Shown here: positions 11,463-19,908 of the stretch, piece after piece
Layout: each line of letters begins with the position of its first letter
Numbering within the stretch: the stretch's first letter is position 1
Origin: Bacteroidales bacterium
GTDB lineage: Bacteria > Bacteroidota > Bacteroidia > Bacteroidales > F082
Assembly: GCA_017651645.1 (NCBI GenBank)
Contig: JAGCCO010000016.1
Coordinates: 61,701 to 125,700, forward strand
Direction: 5' to 3'
Length of the DNA: 64,000 nt
Program-made: the position numbers and the translations under genes
Notes under the pieces: model-generated
Databases searched by the model: none
Told to the model about the DNA's origin: nothing
Seen by the model: the letters and a program-made list of their open reading frames with translations, nothing else

Positions 11463-12170
11463 ATGAAATACAACAGAGTATTACTTAAACTCAGCGGCGA
11501 GGCCCTGATGGGCAGCCAACAATACGGCATCGACCCACAGCGTTTGGGCGAATATGCCGACGAAATCATCGAAGCCGCAAAGGCTGGCGTACAAATCGGC
11601 ATCGTCATCGGCGGCGGCAACATCTACCGCGGCCTGCAAGGTGCCTCGAAGGGCATGGACCGCATCCAAGGCGACTATATGGGCATGCTCGCCACCGTCA
11701 TCAACTCGATGGCCATGCAGTCGACATTGCAAGGCAAGGGACAGAAAGCCACCTTGCTTTCGGGTCTCTACATCGACCGTATCGCCGACACAATGAGTAG
11801 CGCCAAGGCCATCCATCTGCTTGAGGAAGGCCACATCGTGGTGATGGGTGCTGGCACCGGCAACCCCTTCTTCACCACCGACACCGGCTCGGCCCTCCGC
11901 GCCGTGGAAATCAAGGCCGACATCATCCTGAAAGGCACCCGCGTCGACGGCATATACACCGCTGACCCCGAGAAAGATCCAACGGCCACCAAGTTCGAGC
12001 ACATCACTTACGACGAGGCCTACCAACGCAACCTGAAGGTGATGGACATGACCGCCTTCACCATGTGCAAGGAAAACGACATGCCAATGTATGTCTTCGA
12101 CATGAACACCCGTGGCAACCTGATGAAGGTTTTGCGCGGCGAGAACATTGGAACATTGGTGACGAAATAG
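11463..12170 (+). CDS. pyrH: UMP kinase
   Basis: Phosphorylates UMP to UDP. It is a member of the amino-acid-kinase fold, not related to eukaryotic UMP/CMP kinases. The 235-residue product starts MKYNRVLLKLSGEALMG, with the KLSGEAL phosphate-binding motif at residues 9-15, the GGGNIYRG motif near 53-60 and the GTGNPFFTTDT segment near 134-144. The ATG at 11463 was chosen because the conserved N-terminus begins there. The neighbours, a T9SS cargo and a glycosyltransferase, are unusual; frr, its common companion in bacteria, follows one gene later. Confidence 0.96.
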   Translation: MKYNRVLLKLSGEALMGSQQYGIDPQRLGEYADEIIEAAKAGVQIGIVIGGGNIYRGLQGASKGMDRIQGDYMGMLATVINSMAMQSTLQGKGQKATLLSGLYIDRIADTMSSAKAIHLLEEGHIVVMGAGTGNPFFTTDTGSALRAVEIKADIILKGTRVDGIYTADPEKDPTATKFEHITYDEAYQRNLKVMDMTAFTMCKENDMPMYVFDMNTRGNLMKVLRGENIGTLVTK

Positions 12171-12206
12171 TTACCAGTTTGCAGTTAGCAGTTGTTCAGT
12201 TAGTAA
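12171..12206. repeat. Iterated CAGTT words (GTTCAGTT family)
   Basis: AGTTACCAGTTTGCAGTTAG, then CAGTTGTTCAGTTAGT. The word GTTCAGTT recurs in the tracts at 30337-30385 and, inverted, at 61308-61347. Confidence 0.5.
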
Positions 12207-12210
12207 AGCC

Positions 12211-14100
12211 ATGCGTAGTCATCACCATCTGCGGAAGAATCACAACAAGTCGAGCCAGACCCTCGACCTTGTTCTCATCGGCGTCATCATTCTCGTGGCT
12301 GCCGTGTTGAGGCTTTGGAAGTTGGGTCAGGTGCCTTTCATGCACGACGAGTTCAGCGCGATGACGCGTCTCGGCTATGACAGCTTCCGCGAACTGATAC
12401 GACAAGGCGTGGCTCCCGACGCCCATCCCGCTGGTGTGCAGGTGTTTCTTTACTACTGGGCCAAGGTCGTTGGCTGGAACGCCTTTTGGGTGAAGCTGCC
12501 CTTCGTGCTGATGGGCATCGGCTCCATATACCTTATTTATATTATAGGGCGGCAGTGGTTCAATCGCAAGGTGGGACTGCTGTCGGCGGCCTTTTTTGCC
12601 GTCAGCGAGTTCACGGTGTTCTACAGCCAGCTGGCGCGGCCTTACGCGGCGGGACTGTTTTTCGTGTTGTTGCAAGTCTATTTCTGGAACCGCGTACTCT
12701 TCGATGTCAAGAAGCCCTCGCCCTGGCTGTGGGTTGGGTTCGCGCTTTCCTCTTGGCTCGCTGCCATGATGCATGCCTTCTCCATCGCGCAGGCGGGGCT
12801 CATCTTCCTGACAGGCTTGTTCTTTTTGTCCAAGGAGCGCCGCAAAGCCTACTGGCTCAGCGGTTTGGGCGCACTCTTGCTTTTCAGTCCCAACCTACCC
12901 ATTTTCTATTGCCAGTTGTTCTTCAACGGTGGCGTCGGTGGTTGGCTGTCGGCCCCAAAATCATCGTTCCTATTTGATTTCCTGCAATATACGATGAACT
13001 ACGACTATCTGTTTATGTTTGTCACAGGTGTCATCGTCGTCCTGCCGTTCATCCTTGGCCATTATGAGAGACGGAAAAACGCCATGCGTTTTGTGGGCTT
13101 GGCATGGTTTCTCGTCATCTTCCTCCTGGCGTATATATACTCTCTCGTGCGCGAGCCTATCATACAGTTCAGCACCCTGCTGTTTTGCTATCCGTTTCTC
13201 ATCATAGTGGCGTTCTCGTTCTTCACGACCCGCACGCTCTCCCCCATCCAAGCCGTTGCCGCCGTTCTTTCCCTACTCTTCGTCGGCGTCGCTTCACTCA
13301 TCAACACGAGGCAATACTATCGTAACATGTACCATCAAGGCTACGACCAAATCGCAGTTGAAATGCAAGAGGACGAAGGGCAATACGGCGGGCAAGTCAG
13401 ATTTGCCACTTGGACGGGCATCCGTGAGGCTGCGGAGTATTACCAAGAGCCCACCGGCATTGAGAATCGCATAGTTTTCGACCGCGACAACAGCTTGGTC
13501 GATTTCAACCGATGGCTCGACGAACACGGAGAGACGCCCCTGCTCGGCTTCGGCTGGACCGACTATGCCGGCCCCGTCTGGGAGGTGACCGCCGTGGGCA
13601 ACTATCCTTACCTCATCGAGAAGAAAGACTGGTTCACCTCGCGTTACCTCACCCTCAGCAAGACCTCGACTAAAAATGCCCAGTATCTGCTCAACACCTT
13701 GTCGAACGACACGGTCGCCATGCCAGGATGGGAATGGGGCGTGCCCCTTTTACTCTGTTGCGACACCTTGCCTGAAGATGTCGAGGCCTTGGGTATCGTG
13801 GCCGAAGTGGAATCCCCTGACAGCCTGCGCAACTGCATGATTGTCATAGAAGTGTACGATGCCAAGACCGATTCCTTGCTATTATGGCAAGGTCTTCCAC
13901 CTACTAGTAGCAAATTCCCTCCTGGAAAAAACATCCTTACCAACGCCATCGCCTTCGATGAAAAGATGACACCGAAAGGCAAGACTGTCACTACCTTCCT
14001 TTGGAACCAAGGCCTCGACCAGATGATGCAGCTTAAGACAAGTTATTATGTCACACATAAAACCCCGATTTTGAAAGGATTGTATGATCCGCTCTATTAG
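12211..14100 (+). CDS. Membrane glycosyltransferase of the GT39/ArnT type
   Basis: A 629-residue multi-spanning protein with about ten hydrophobic segments in the first 400 residues and a soluble C-terminal domain of about 230 residues. After the first membrane segment it has a periplasmic MHDEFSAMTR loop, whose acidic pair fits the catalytic loop of polyprenyl-phosphate sugar transferases, and a later FYSQLARPYA segment common in this group. It probably transfers a sugar from an undecaprenyl carrier to an envelope acceptor; donor and acceptor are unknown. The C-terminal domain, rich in aromatic residues, may bind carbohydrate. It lies between pyrH and frr. Confidence 0.75.
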   Translation: MRSHHHLRKNHNKSSQTLDLVLIGVIILVAAVLRLWKLGQVPFMHDEFSAMTRLGYDSFRELIRQGVAPDAHPAGVQVFLYYWAKVVGWNAFWVKLPFVLMGIGSIYLIYIIGRQWFNRKVGLLSAAFFAVSEFTVFYSQLARPYAAGLFFVLLQVYFWNRVLFDVKKPSPWLWVGFALSSWLAAMMHAFSIAQAGLIFLTGLFFLSKERRKAYWLSGLGALLLFSPNLPIFYCQLFFNGGVGGWLSAPKSSFLFDFLQYTMNYDYLFMFVTGVIVVLPFILGHYERRKNAMRFVGLAWFLVIFLLAYIYSLVREPIIQFSTLLFCYPFLIIVAFSFFTTRTLSPIQAVAAVLSLLFVGVASLINTRQYYRNMYHQGYDQIAVEMQEDEGQYGGQVRFATWTGIREAAEYYQEPTGIENRIVFDRDNSLVDFNRWLDEHGETPLLGFGWTDYAGPVWEVTAVGNYPYLIEKKDWFTSRYLTLSKTSTKNAQYLLNTLSNDTVAMPGWEWGVPLLLCCDTLPEDVEALGIVAEVESPDSLRNCMIVIEVYDAKTDSLLLWQGLPPTSSKFPPGKNILTNAIAFDEKMTPKGKTVTTFLWNQGLDQMMQLKTSYYVTHKTPILKGLYDPLY

Positions 14101-14116
14101 AAAAATTGGCAAGATT

Positions 14117-14148
14117 TTTGAGTGGAAAGAGAAAAATAATTACTTTTG
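14117..14148 (+). promoter_or_regulatory. Promoter TTTG-N20-TACTTTTG for frr
   Basis: TTTG at 14117-14120 and TACTTTTG at 14141-14148 with exactly 20 bases between, followed by GCAACC. This is the cleanest consensus promoter in the window, 20 bases before the frr ATG. Confidence 0.85.
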
Positions 14149-14168
14149 CAACCAAAATTTGAACCACT

Positions 14169-14732
14169 ATGACAGACGATTCTCAATTTGTATTAGACGA
14201 GGCCACTGAAAGCATGGATAACACCATCAAGCACTTGGAGCATGAATTTCAAGGCATCAGGGCAGGAAAAGCCAGTCCAGCCATGCTGAACGGCGTTATG
14301 GTTGAATACTACGGCACGACGGTGCCCATCGAGCAGACCTCCAACATCGGCTGCACCGACGCCCGCATGATTGTGGTGCAACCCTTCGACAAAAGCGCCC
14401 TCGGCAACATCGCCAAGGCCATCCTGAACGCCAATTTAGGCTTCAACCCCATCAACAACGGTGAAATCCTCCGCATCAGTGTGCCCGCCTTGACTGAGGA
14501 ACGCCGCCGCGAACTCGTGAAGCGCACCAAGAATGCCGCCGAGGAAGCCAAGGTCGGCATCCGTGGCATTCGCCGCAACGCCAACGACGAGGCCAAGAAA
14601 CTGGAAAAAGACACCATCTCAGAAGACGAGTCGAAACTCCTTCAAGAGGAGATTCAGAAGCTCACTGACAAATACATCAAGAAAATCGACGACCTCACCG
14701 AATTGAAGTCGAAAGACATTCTTACGGTGTAA
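14169..14732 (+). CDS. frr: Ribosome recycling factor
   Basis: Splits the post-termination ribosome together with EF-G. The 187-residue protein is of normal length and has the conserved segments GIRAGKASPAML near residues 30-41, IVVQPFDKSAL near 74-84 and RNANDEAKKLEKD near 135-147. It starts right after a full-consensus promoter and is followed by a large inverted repeat that separates it from the convergent ddl. Confidence 0.97.
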   Translation: MTDDSQFVLDEATESMDNTIKHLEHEFQGIRAGKASPAMLNGVMVEYYGTTVPIEQTSNIGCTDARMIVVQPFDKSALGNIAKAILNANLGFNPINNGEILRISVPALTEERRRELVKRTKNAAEEAKVGIRGIRRNANDEAKKLEKDTISEDESKLLQEEIQKLTDKYIKKIDDLTELKSKDILTV

Positions 14733-14820
14733 TTCAGAATGCGGAATGCAGAATTAGGAATGCGGAATTATTGCCTCCAGTAGGCTAATTCCGCATTCTG
14801 CATTCTGCATTCAGCATTAT
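14731..14820. terminator. Large inverted repeat of GAATGCGGAATTA words between frr and ddl
   Basis: GAATGCGGAATTA (14758-14770) pairs with TAATTCCGCATTC (14786-14798). The flanks continue as repeated GAATGCAGAAT words on the left and their complement on the right, giving a long imperfect stem. It fills the whole gap between two convergent genes and probably stops transcription both ways. The words GCATTCTGCATTCTGCATTC make it part of the window's iterated intergenic DNA. Confidence 0.65.
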
Positions 14821-15791
14821 CATAAAACATTCTCTATCGCCATACTGAACAGCTGACTGAGCGTCAGACCAAAGCAACGTGCTTGCGCAGGGATGATGCT
14901 GGCTTCCGACATGCCTGGGACGATGTTGGCCTCGATAAAGAACACGCCTTCGTCACTGACGATGTAGTCCATACGGACGAAGCCTTTACACTCCAACTTT
15001 TCATACAGCATCGCCGTAGTCGCCTTGATTTCGATTTCGGTATCTTCGTCCACTTGGGCGGGCGTCACTTCATCGCATTTGCCGGCGGTGTATTTGGCCT
15101 CATAGTCGAAGAACTCGTTTTTGCTACAGATTTCAGTAAGTGGAAACACCATCATCTTACCCTTAAACTCCATGGCACCGCAGCCGAACTCGCGCCCGTC
15201 GACGAACTTCTCGCACATCACCTGTCGTCCAGCCGCCCTAGCCGTATAAATGGCAGGGACAAGATCTTCCGCCGTCTTCACTTTTGACACACCCACGCTA
15301 GAGCCGTTGCAGGTCGGCTTGACAAACAGAGGCAGCCCAAGTTGCTTGATGATTGCATCGGCATCGTATTTCTCCCCTTCGTTAATCAGCACTGAAGGCG
15401 CCACCTTGACACCGTAGGAAGCCACCAGACGCTTGCAAAAATCCTTGTGGAAGGTAAGGGCACATGTGGTCAAGGGCGAAGAGGTGCAAGGTATTCCCAA
15501 CAGCTCAAGATAACCCGATAAAGGTCCGTTTTCGCCCGGCTCGCCATGCACCGCGTTGAAGGCCACATCGAATTTCGTCCTATGTCCACCTACTGAAATG
15601 GAGAAATCATTTTTGTCAACGTCCACCCGGGTACCATCTTTCAAAAGTCCGTACCATCCTTTTTTCGACACAACGATGATCTTCGAATTATACTTTTCCG
15701 GGTCCAGGTTCTGCTTCACCACCTGAGCACTTTTGACGGAAATTTCAAACTCTCCCGAATCTCCGCCACAAATAATTGCCACGTTTTTCAT
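14820..15791 (-). CDS. ddl: D-alanine--D-alanine ligase
   Basis: Joins two D-alanines with ATP for the peptidoglycan stem peptide. The 323-residue ATP-grasp protein has the N-terminal GGDSGEFEISVKSA motif near residues 9-22, the PTCNGSSVGVSK loop near 158-169, FVRMDYIV near 271-278 and EANIVPGMSEASIIPAQ near 287-303. It is transcribed away from the PASTA-rluD genes, which is a common Bacteroidales association of envelope genes. No clear consensus promoter is seen in the 87-base gap. Confidence 0.95.
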   Translation of the reverse strand: MKNVAIICGGDSGEFEISVKSAQVVKQNLDPEKYNSKIIVVSKKGWYGLLKDGTRVDVDKNDFSISVGGHRTKFDVAFNAVHGEPGENGPLSGYLELLGIPCTSSPLTTCALTFHKDFCKRLVASYGVKVAPSVLINEGEKYDADAIIKQLGLPLFVKPTCNGSSVGVSKVKTAEDLVPAIYTARAAGRQVMCEKFVDGREFGCGAMEFKGKMMVFPLTEICSKNEFFDYEAKYTAGKCDEVTPAQVDEDTEIEIKATTAMLYEKLECKGFVRMDYIVSDEGVFFIEANIVPGMSEASIIPAQARCFGLTLSQLFSMAIENVL

Positions 15792-15878
15792 ATTTTTTGT
15801 AATTTTGTCGGTTTAATTATCGATAACAATAAAAACACTCAAAAACGAGTTGTAAAAACACGGCTAAAATAATAAAAT

Positions 15879-16766
15879 ATGGGACGTCTTCAGTTTCTCA
15901 AGGAAAAGAAATTTTACATCAACCTGCTCATCATACTATTGCTATGCGGTGCTTTGCTTTGGTTAACTTTCAGGTTATTAGATAGATACACACGTCACAA
16001 CACGGTTTATACCATGCCTGATTTTGTGGGACAAGATTTCCGAGAAGTGAAACATGAACACTCGAAAGACTTCAATTTCATCCTTATCGACAGCGTTTAC
16101 CCCAAGGGACAGCAGCCCGGTTCCATCTTCCAGCAAGACCCGTTGCCTGGCTCAAAAATCAAAAAAGGGCGTAATGTGTATGCCATTATCGTAGCTGTGA
16201 CCCCCGAGAAGACCCTTATGCCCAACCTGAAAGGCATTTCTTTGCGCGAAGCCATTGGCAGACTTGAATCAAGTGGTTTGGAAGTCGATCATTTGGATTA
16301 TGTCCCCTATTCCTATAAAAACAATGTCATTGATCAATACTATCAGAATCAACCTATTAAGGAAGGAACCGAACTGGTGAAAGGTAGCCGTATCACGTTG
16401 CAGGTCGGCATTGGTAACGACAAGGCCAAAGTCAAAGTGCCCAACCTGATCGGCAAGCCAGCCGCTGAGGCAAAAAGAATACTTAACCTGACGGGCCTCA
16501 ATATGGGCAAGGAAACCTCGGAAGACCGTGACAGTATCCAGTACATGTGTGTCAGAAGAATGAGTCCTGGTCCCAGTTCGGGTTCAGTCGATGCAGGCAC
16601 CTACATCGATGTCTGGTATCATTCAAATCGGACCATGGATTTCAAGAAGGAGATGCAGGAGTTGCTGCATGAGGATTCCTTGAACAATGTTCCCCAGAAG
16701 TTTATTATTGACACGATTACAGAACCCATAGAGACTACAGACTATGAAGAGGAAGATGAATTTTAG
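15879..16766 (+). CDS. PASTA-domain membrane protein
   Basis: A 295-residue protein with a short cytoplasmic N-terminus, one transmembrane segment at about 15-33 and three PASTA repeats (about 45-115, 116-186 and 187-256), each with a PxxxG-type start such as MPNLKGISL and VPNLIGKPA. PASTA repeats bind peptidoglycan fragments. There is no kinase domain and no penicillin-binding domain, so it is not PknB or PBP2x. The acidic tail (about 257-295) overlaps the next gene. It sits between ddl and an RluD-type gene, so a cell-wall role is likely. Confidence 0.85.
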   Translation: MGRLQFLKEKKFYINLLIILLLCGALLWLTFRLLDRYTRHNTVYTMPDFVGQDFREVKHEHSKDFNFILIDSVYPKGQQPGSIFQQDPLPGSKIKKGRNVYAIIVAVTPEKTLMPNLKGISLREAIGRLESSGLEVDHLDYVPYSYKNNVIDQYYQNQPIKEGTELVKGSRITLQVGIGNDKAKVKVPNLIGKPAAEAKRILNLTGLNMGKETSEDRDSIQYMCVRRMSPGPSSGSVDAGTYIDVWYHSNRTMDFKKEMQELLHEDSLNNVPQKFIIDTITEPIETTDYEEEDEF

Positions 16767-18852
16767 GATATTTGCCTTGTTGTTGGCTTTCGGCTTCATG
16801 GTAGGCCAAGCTGCCGCACAAGAGCTGTTGACTCCTTTCCACAGCACAGCAGAAAAAGCTCCAGTAAGAAGAGGTGTTGCCGAAACCCGTTTTTTGCCTT
16901 TTTTCGACGACTTCAGCCATACCAACATTTATCCGGACTCAACGAAGTGGACTGACAACGATGCATTGGTGAACGACGGCTTTCCGTTATGTCCTCCCAA
17001 CCGAAACGGTGTCACCCTTGACGTGCTCGATGCCAACGGTCGTGTGTATGACTTTGCCATCAGCAATGCTTTTGTGGCGGAATACCTCACTTCGGTCCGC
17101 ATCCGCCTCGATTCCATTATGGAGCCTGAGCCTCGTGCCCTCACTCCTGCCGACTCGCTCTACTTCAGTTTCTACTACCAACCTCAAGGCAACGGCAACT
17201 CACCCGAGGCACAGGACTCCCTCGTTTTGCAGTTTGGCACTACCACTCAGCATCAGGAATTCCTGTTCCTTGACTATCAAAACTATAGCATCGCCGACAT
17301 TTTTGCAGAGATGCAAGTCGACACCTTGTTCCCTGGCGACACGATATGGGCTTCCGTAGGCTGCCAGCATGGTATGTTCACCCTTGTCACCGACACACTG
17401 ACCCCCATGACGCAAGGAAGCATCGCTGTGCCCTGTGACTCGGTGTTCACCACCGTAACCGACACCACCTGGTATCACATATGGAGCGTGCCAGGACAGA
17501 CCCTTGAGGCTTTCATAGCAGAGAATAACGGACAATATTTCAAGCAGGTGATGATTCCCATCACTGACTTAAAGTATTTCCGCGACGATTTCTATTTCCG
17601 TTTCTACAACTACGCCAGCATCGTCAGCTCATCACTACCTAGCAACAGGAGCAACGAGGACAATTGGAACATCGATTTTGTCTACCTCAACATTGACCGT
17701 TCGGTATACGACACCGACTATCCTATGCTGAGTTTTTCAGGACAAAGGCCTTCCTTCTTCAACCGCTACCAATCCATACCATACCGCCAATACCGTGTCA
17801 ATCCCAATTCGTCCATGCGCGAGAGCCTTGAATTAGACATTGCTAACCTTGACGGCATCGACCATGAAGCGCACTATTACTATACAGTGCAGCAAGTTGG
17901 TGGTAGTCAGCATTATACACGCACATTGGACCCAGTTATCGTTCGTCCTTACAAGACCCACGGTTATCTGCAATGCCCCGAATACGGCGAGTCGCCCGCC
18001 TGTCCCTATGTAGGAGAGCTCTTTGACCTAAACATGTGGAGCGACTCGGTCTCCTACCAAATCAGCCATTATATTATTGATCCCAACGCCAATCCACCTT
18101 TGGCCGATTCAATGATTTACCGTTTGGGAATGTACAATTACTACGCTTACGATGACGGCATTCCCGAGTTAGGCTACGGTTTGAGCAATCCTGGAGGCAA
18201 GTTCGCTGTCAAGTTCGACATCAGTGAATACGACACCATCCAAGGTGTGCAGATGCTCTTCAACCACACCCTCAACGACGCCAACAACAAATACTTCGAC
18301 ATCGTGGTATGGAAAGACGAGAACGGCAAGCCCGGCGAGGAAATCTATCGTCTCAGCGGCCGACGTCCTGAATGGCAAGAGCAAATCTACCGTTTCAGCT
18401 ATTATAAATTCGACAAGACTGTAGCGCTCGCCAGTGCCTTCTATATCGGCATTGAACAAATGGAAGGCGGCCTTATCAACATCGGCTTCGACACCTCCAT
18501 CGACAACATTCAATACAACTACGTCAACGCCAACGGCTCATGGCAACAGAGCAGCAAACACGGCTCGCTGATGATTCGTCCAGTGTTCGGCGCATCTTAT
18601 TATATTGGTGTTCAGGAGAATACAGACAACGATTTGAATATCTATCCGAACCCTGTCAGCGATGTGCTACATCTCGAAGGCAACATCGGGAACGGCCAAG
18701 TGAGCATTTTCGACCTTACGGGAAGAAAAGTGTATGAAAGCATGTATCAAGCAGAAATACCCGTCAATCATTTCAATGACGGCTTGTATTTCCTCCATAT
18801 CGTCACCAACGAAGGTCAAGTCATCAACCAGAAATTCATCATCCGCAAATGA
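16744..18852 (+). CDS. Secreted protein with T9SS C-terminal sorting domain
   Basis: A 702-residue exported protein with a signal peptide (KRKMNFR then a hydrophobic stretch to QAAAQE near residue 26). The long middle is rich in aromatic and acidic residues and has no domain I can name. Residues about 620-702 form a T9SS type A sorting domain, with the YPNPVSDVLHL, VSIFDLTGRKVYES and GLYFLHIV motifs. The start overlaps the PASTA gene by 23 bases; an in-frame ATG at 16756 is equally possible and leaves an 11-base overlap. It overlaps the following pseudouridine synthase by 4 bases, so the three genes are probably one transcript. Confidence 0.75.
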   Translation: MKRKMNFRIFALLLAFGFMVGQAAAQELLTPFHSTAEKAPVRRGVAETRFLPFFDDFSHTNIYPDSTKWTDNDALVNDGFPLCPPNRNGVTLDVLDANGRVYDFAISNAFVAEYLTSVRIRLDSIMEPEPRALTPADSLYFSFYYQPQGNGNSPEAQDSLVLQFGTTTQHQEFLFLDYQNYSIADIFAEMQVDTLFPGDTIWASVGCQHGMFTLVTDTLTPMTQGSIAVPCDSVFTTVTDTTWYHIWSVPGQTLEAFIAENNGQYFKQVMIPITDLKYFRDDFYFRFYNYASIVSSSLPSNRSNEDNWNIDFVYLNIDRSVYDTDYPMLSFSGQRPSFFNRYQSIPYRQYRVNPNSSMRESLELDIANLDGIDHEAHYYYTVQQVGGSQHYTRTLDPVIVRPYKTHGYLQCPEYGESPACPYVGELFDLNMWSDSVSYQISHYIIDPNANPPLADSMIYRLGMYNYYAYDDGIPELGYGLSNPGGKFAVKFDISEYDTIQGVQMLFNHTLNDANNKYFDIVVWKDENGKPGEEIYRLSGRRPEWQEQIYRFSYYKFDKTVALASAFYIGIEQMEGGLINIGFDTSIDNIQYNYVNANGSWQQSSKHGSLMIRPVFGASYYIGVQENTDNDLNIYPNPVSDVLHLEGNIGNGQVSIFDLTGRKVYESMYQAEIPVNHFNDGLYFLHIVTNEGQVINQKFIIRK

Positions 18853-19907
18853 ACGACGACCTCATTGAAACCCTCGACAACGAACTGGCCGAAGAAGGCA
18901 GTGAGCTATACGAGCACATACGCATGGCGGTCGACCCAGGCCAACAGCCTGAGCGCATCGACACCTATCTGACCAACCACCTTTCCAACATCTCGCGCAA
19001 CCGTGTGCAAAACGCGGCCAAGGCGGGCAACATCTTGGTCAACGAGAAAGTCGTCAAGCAGAACTATAAGGTGAAACCCAACGATGTAATCTCCATCGTG
19101 TTCACCTATCCGCCTCGTGAGACCGACATCAAACCCGAGCCCATCCCCTTGAACATCGTTTACGAAGACAACGACGTCATCGTGATCAACAAGCAAGCAG
19201 GCCTGGTGGTACATCCCGGCCACGGCAATTTCGACGGAACGCTGCTGCATGGTTTGGCTTATTATTTTGAACAAACCCACCAAAATATTGAGAATCGTTT
19301 CGGTTACCTCGTTCATCGTATCGACAAGGACACCACTGGTTTGATGATTGTTGCCAAGAATGAGGCTGCACAGGCTGTGCTGGCACACCAGTTCTTTGTT
19401 CACAGCATCCATCGCCGTTATTATGCCTTGGTTTGGGGCGATTTCGTTGAGGACGAAGGCGTCATCGAAGGCAACATCGGACGTAGCTACAACGACCGCC
19501 GCAAGATGACCGTCTATCCAGAAGGTGACCATGGCAAAGATGCCATCACGCATTGGAGGGTGCTGGAACGCTTTGGTTATGTGACGCTGAACGAATACCG
19601 TTTGGAGACCGGCCGAACCCACCAAATCCGTGTCCACTCACAATACATCGGGCATCCTTTGTTCAACGATGCCATGTATGGCGGCGATGTCATCTTGAAA
19701 GGTACCACCTTCTCGAAGTATAAGCAATTCATCGACAACTGCTTCAAGATCATGCCACGTCATGCATTGCACGCCAAGGAGTTGGGCTTTGTGCATCCCA
19801 CCACAGGGAAACAAATGATGTTCACATCGGAGCTACCTGATGACATGAAGCAGGTGCTCGAAAAATGGAGGGTTTATCTGAAAGCAAGGAATCTGATGGA
19901 AGAATAA
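18849..19907 (+). CDS. RluD-family 23S rRNA pseudouridine synthase
   Basis: Converts specific uridines to pseudouridine in large-subunit rRNA. The 352-residue protein has an N-terminal S4 RNA-binding domain (about 35-95) and the catalytic motif HRIDKDTTGL near residue 155, with the essential aspartate. Later it has GRTHQIRVH, typical of the RluA/RluD/RluC group. The ATG overlaps the stop of the T9SS cargo gene (ATGA). RluD is the best guess within the family, but RluC cannot be excluded from sequence alone. Confidence 0.9.
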   Translation: MNDDLIETLDNELAEEGSELYEHIRMAVDPGQQPERIDTYLTNHLSNISRNRVQNAAKAGNILVNEKVVKQNYKVKPNDVISIVFTYPPRETDIKPEPIPLNIVYEDNDVIVINKQAGLVVHPGHGNFDGTLLHGLAYYFEQTHQNIENRFGYLVHRIDKDTTGLMIVAKNEAAQAVLAHQFFVHSIHRRYYALVWGDFVEDEGVIEGNIGRSYNDRRKMTVYPEGDHGKDAITHWRVLERFGYVTLNEYRLETGRTHQIRVHSQYIGHPLFNDAMYGGDVILKGTTFSKYKQFIDNCFKIMPRHALHAKELGFVHPTTGKQMMFTSELPDDMKQVLEKWRVYLKARNLMEE

Positions 19908-19908
19908 T

